64,000 nucleotides of DNA from Euglena gracilis (lineage: Eukaryota; Euglenida; Euglenophyceae; Euglenales), in contig CP154955.1 in NCBI GenBank assembly GCA_039621445.1, forward strand, positions 45,097,540-45,161,539, read 5' to 3'. Positions 62,515 through 64,000 of this stretch are shown here, piece by piece. Made by a program: the position numbers and the translations under genes. Below the pieces are notes generated by a model. That model had not been told where the DNA came from. It ran no database searches and saw nothing but the letters and a program-made list of their open reading frames with translations. Every line of letters begins with the position of its first letter. Within the stretch, counting starts at the first letter, position 1.

Positions 62515-62990
62515 TGTGACGCATTTTTTTGAGGGTCCATGTTGCGTTCCCCCCGCTTCGCCGGGGGGGGGGCGGGGCGGAAGCAACTGGTCCAAATCCG
62601 GGAAAATAGTGGAAATCCTAGTGGACGCTAGCAGGGCCCCCAGGTAGAAAAATTATCCAGTGAAAAAAAAAACTGGTCACTGTAAGAAATTTTCCCAGTG
62701 ATCGGCGCAAAAAAAAACAACAAAAGCGCCAGAAAATTTTGACCTCCAAAACGTCATATTAATGCCGACTTTTTTGGGTAATTTTGGTTTTTTTCGAACA
62801 CATTTAGCCAAAAAAATTATACTACCCCCCCCATTTCGCCTGGAACAATGGAGGTGAAAAAATTTCTTAGTGCAGGAGACTCCCAGGGCCCTTCTCCCCC
62901 GGGGGGGGGGTCTAGCTAGTGGCTTTTTCAAGTAGCAAAATACCTAGCTTGTGGACCCTAGGGTCTTTAAGCAAAATGCTTAAGTCAGAA
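62515..62990. repeat. Family E-related element (diverged) with family M left block
   Basis: Shares GGAAATCCTAG, a GTCTAGCTAGT block, AGCAAAATACCTAGC and TTTAAGCAA with 40061-40450. The left block, TTTTTTTGAGGGTCCATGTT followed by GCGTTCCCCCC, recurs in BUD23 intron 3 at 13800-13830. No clear target duplication. Confidence 0.6.
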
Positions 62991-63189
62991 ATTTGTGGAC
63001 GGAGTATCCCACTATTTTTTTTTGGTTTTTTTCCGCAATTTATGCAATCAGATTCCACACATCTCTGATGCATTCTTCCATCCTGTTGGAATGTTTATGA
63101 ATTTTATGAAAACAATTTTTTTATTGTTATCAGCTTTACATTTTTTTGTTTCTGGTTGGCGTACTTGATCATTCAGATGAGCGTGATCC

Positions 63190-63420
63190 CCTGCCGGCGC
63201 CGGCCTGGCGCTGGAGAGCACCACCATCTTCGACTGTGGGGGCGCCCTCACGGCCATGACGGAGGACGAGGCCCGCCAGCTCATACGCCGCATCCGTGGC
63301 CTGTCCACGTCCGAGCAGCAGGACCTGCCCCCAGGGCGCCGCCCCCGCCCTGCCCCCCTCGACCCTGCCGGGTTCCAGACCGGGAACCCATTTGTCGTCG
63401 TTCCCACCTCGCATCAACCC
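63190..63420 (+). CDS. Candidate exon, unrecognised
   Basis: A plus frame reads LALESTTIFDCGGALTAMTE, then DEARQLIRRIRGLSTSEQQD and a Pro/Arg-rich stretch to NPFVVVPT. The helix DEARQLIRRIRGLS is protein-like and the other frames are less so. It may be the 3' part of the Ser/Pro-rich gene. No family is recognised. Confidence 0.45.
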
Positions 63421-63504
63421 ACACACAAACCCCCTCAGCACGGTCACACCCCCAGAGGTTGGTTCTGGGCCCGTATTCACGATGAAGGCCTCATTGGGAG
63501 TTGA

Positions 63505-64000
63505 TGCCGCCCTTGAATTCGCCAATTCGACTGGGGAAGTTCTGCTCTCCACTGGCAGTCAAATGTCTAAGTGGGTATTGGTTTTGCACAGGGGTCAGCC
63601 AGCCTCAGGGTGGCCAACCATCCCCCCCCCCCTCTGGGCTGGGGTTCCACCCCCAGAACCGAAATTTTTTTTCGTCCCCTGCACTTTGTGCTGGGGAAGT
63701 GCAGTTTTTTCACATGTTTGTGGCCTGTTTTTGAGCGCAAAGACATCTCCGGTGCTATGGTTTTTTTTTTTTGTCGGGGAAGGGGCTCTCTGGGGAGGGG
63801 TCCGGACCAACCCCCCTCCCCCTCATTCCATTCACCTGCCCCCGCCTCGCATCCAGTTTCCTCGCGGAGGGCGACCGAATGGCATCTCGCTGTCGCAGGG
63901 GTTTCGGTGCCACAATACCCGGCGGACCACCTATCCGGCACCCCCGCCCCACACTGCCCCCCCCCCCCGCTGCAGGGCACACCCCCCCCCTAAAACCGGG
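63505..64000. other. Window end, GC-rich islands unresolved
   Basis: 63840-63960 is GC-rich and open in two plus frames and one minus frame. 63600-63720 is an intron-like T-rich tract with CCTCTGGGCTGG, similar to repeat family L. Nothing decisive. Confidence 0.3.

Overview
The window is nuclear DNA from an intron-rich microbial eukaryote, most likely an alga or other protist. Coding sequence occurs as short GC-rich exons (about 50-250 bp) joined by mostly GT-AG splice sites. The introns and spacers are T-rich and full of poly-C/poly-G runs, very long microsatellites and small dispersed repeats. There are no bacterial-style operons, rRNA genes, CRISPR arrays or credible tRNA genes. I could not fix the lineage. 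The intron style (inverted-repeat introners and occasional GC or other non-GT donors) has been described in dinoflagellates and some other algae, but that is an inference. Three genes are recognised with good support, all on the plus strand: a complete BUD23 18S rRNA (guanine-N7) methyltransferase gene in 11 exons (12230-17930); a gene of the UPF0739/C1orf74 (DUF4504) family in 8 exons (19411 to about 23.7 kb); and a gene resembling RPA-interacting protein (RPAIN) in at least 4 exons (49806-52228). Less certain are a single-repeat Myb/SANT gene (8165-8745), a 2H-phosphoesterase-like gene (about 29.2-32.2 kb), a complete 213-codon orphan gene (57698-59092), a two-exon 3' gene end (34547-35272), two genes whose N-termini share a Y-D-E-x-T-L-R-A motif (35594 and 39046), and one minus-strand gene (43791-45089). 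Several more GC-rich tracts look like isolated exons. Layout: 1-8 kb repeats, a foldback element, GTGCGC palindromes and scattered exon candidates; 8-11.4 kb Myb exons and a decayed hAT-like transposase; 12.2-17.9 kb BUD23; 19.4-23.7 kb the C1orf74-like gene; 25-33 kb Pro-rich and 2H-like exons with several small elements; 34-42 kb short orphan genes; 43.8-45.1 kb the minus-strand gene; 45-49.6 kb repeats; 49.8-53.5 kb RPAIN-like; 53.7-57.6 kb mobile-element remains and palindromes; 57.7-63.5 kb orphan genes. The most interesting signal is a set of 300-480 bp elements that are, or lie in, introns. Several begin CAG(G) and end (C)CTG as terminal inverted repeats and are bounded by 8-bp direct repeats, while their interiors are unrelated. 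CAGGG-type ends plus 8-bp target duplications are the signature of hAT DNA transposons. The element at 8228-8617 has a perfect 11-bp inverted repeat and a perfect 8-bp duplication, and its left end supplies the splice donor. The window therefore looks like a record of repeated intron gain by several non-autonomous hAT-like introner families, with hAT-like transposase debris nearby at about 10 kb.
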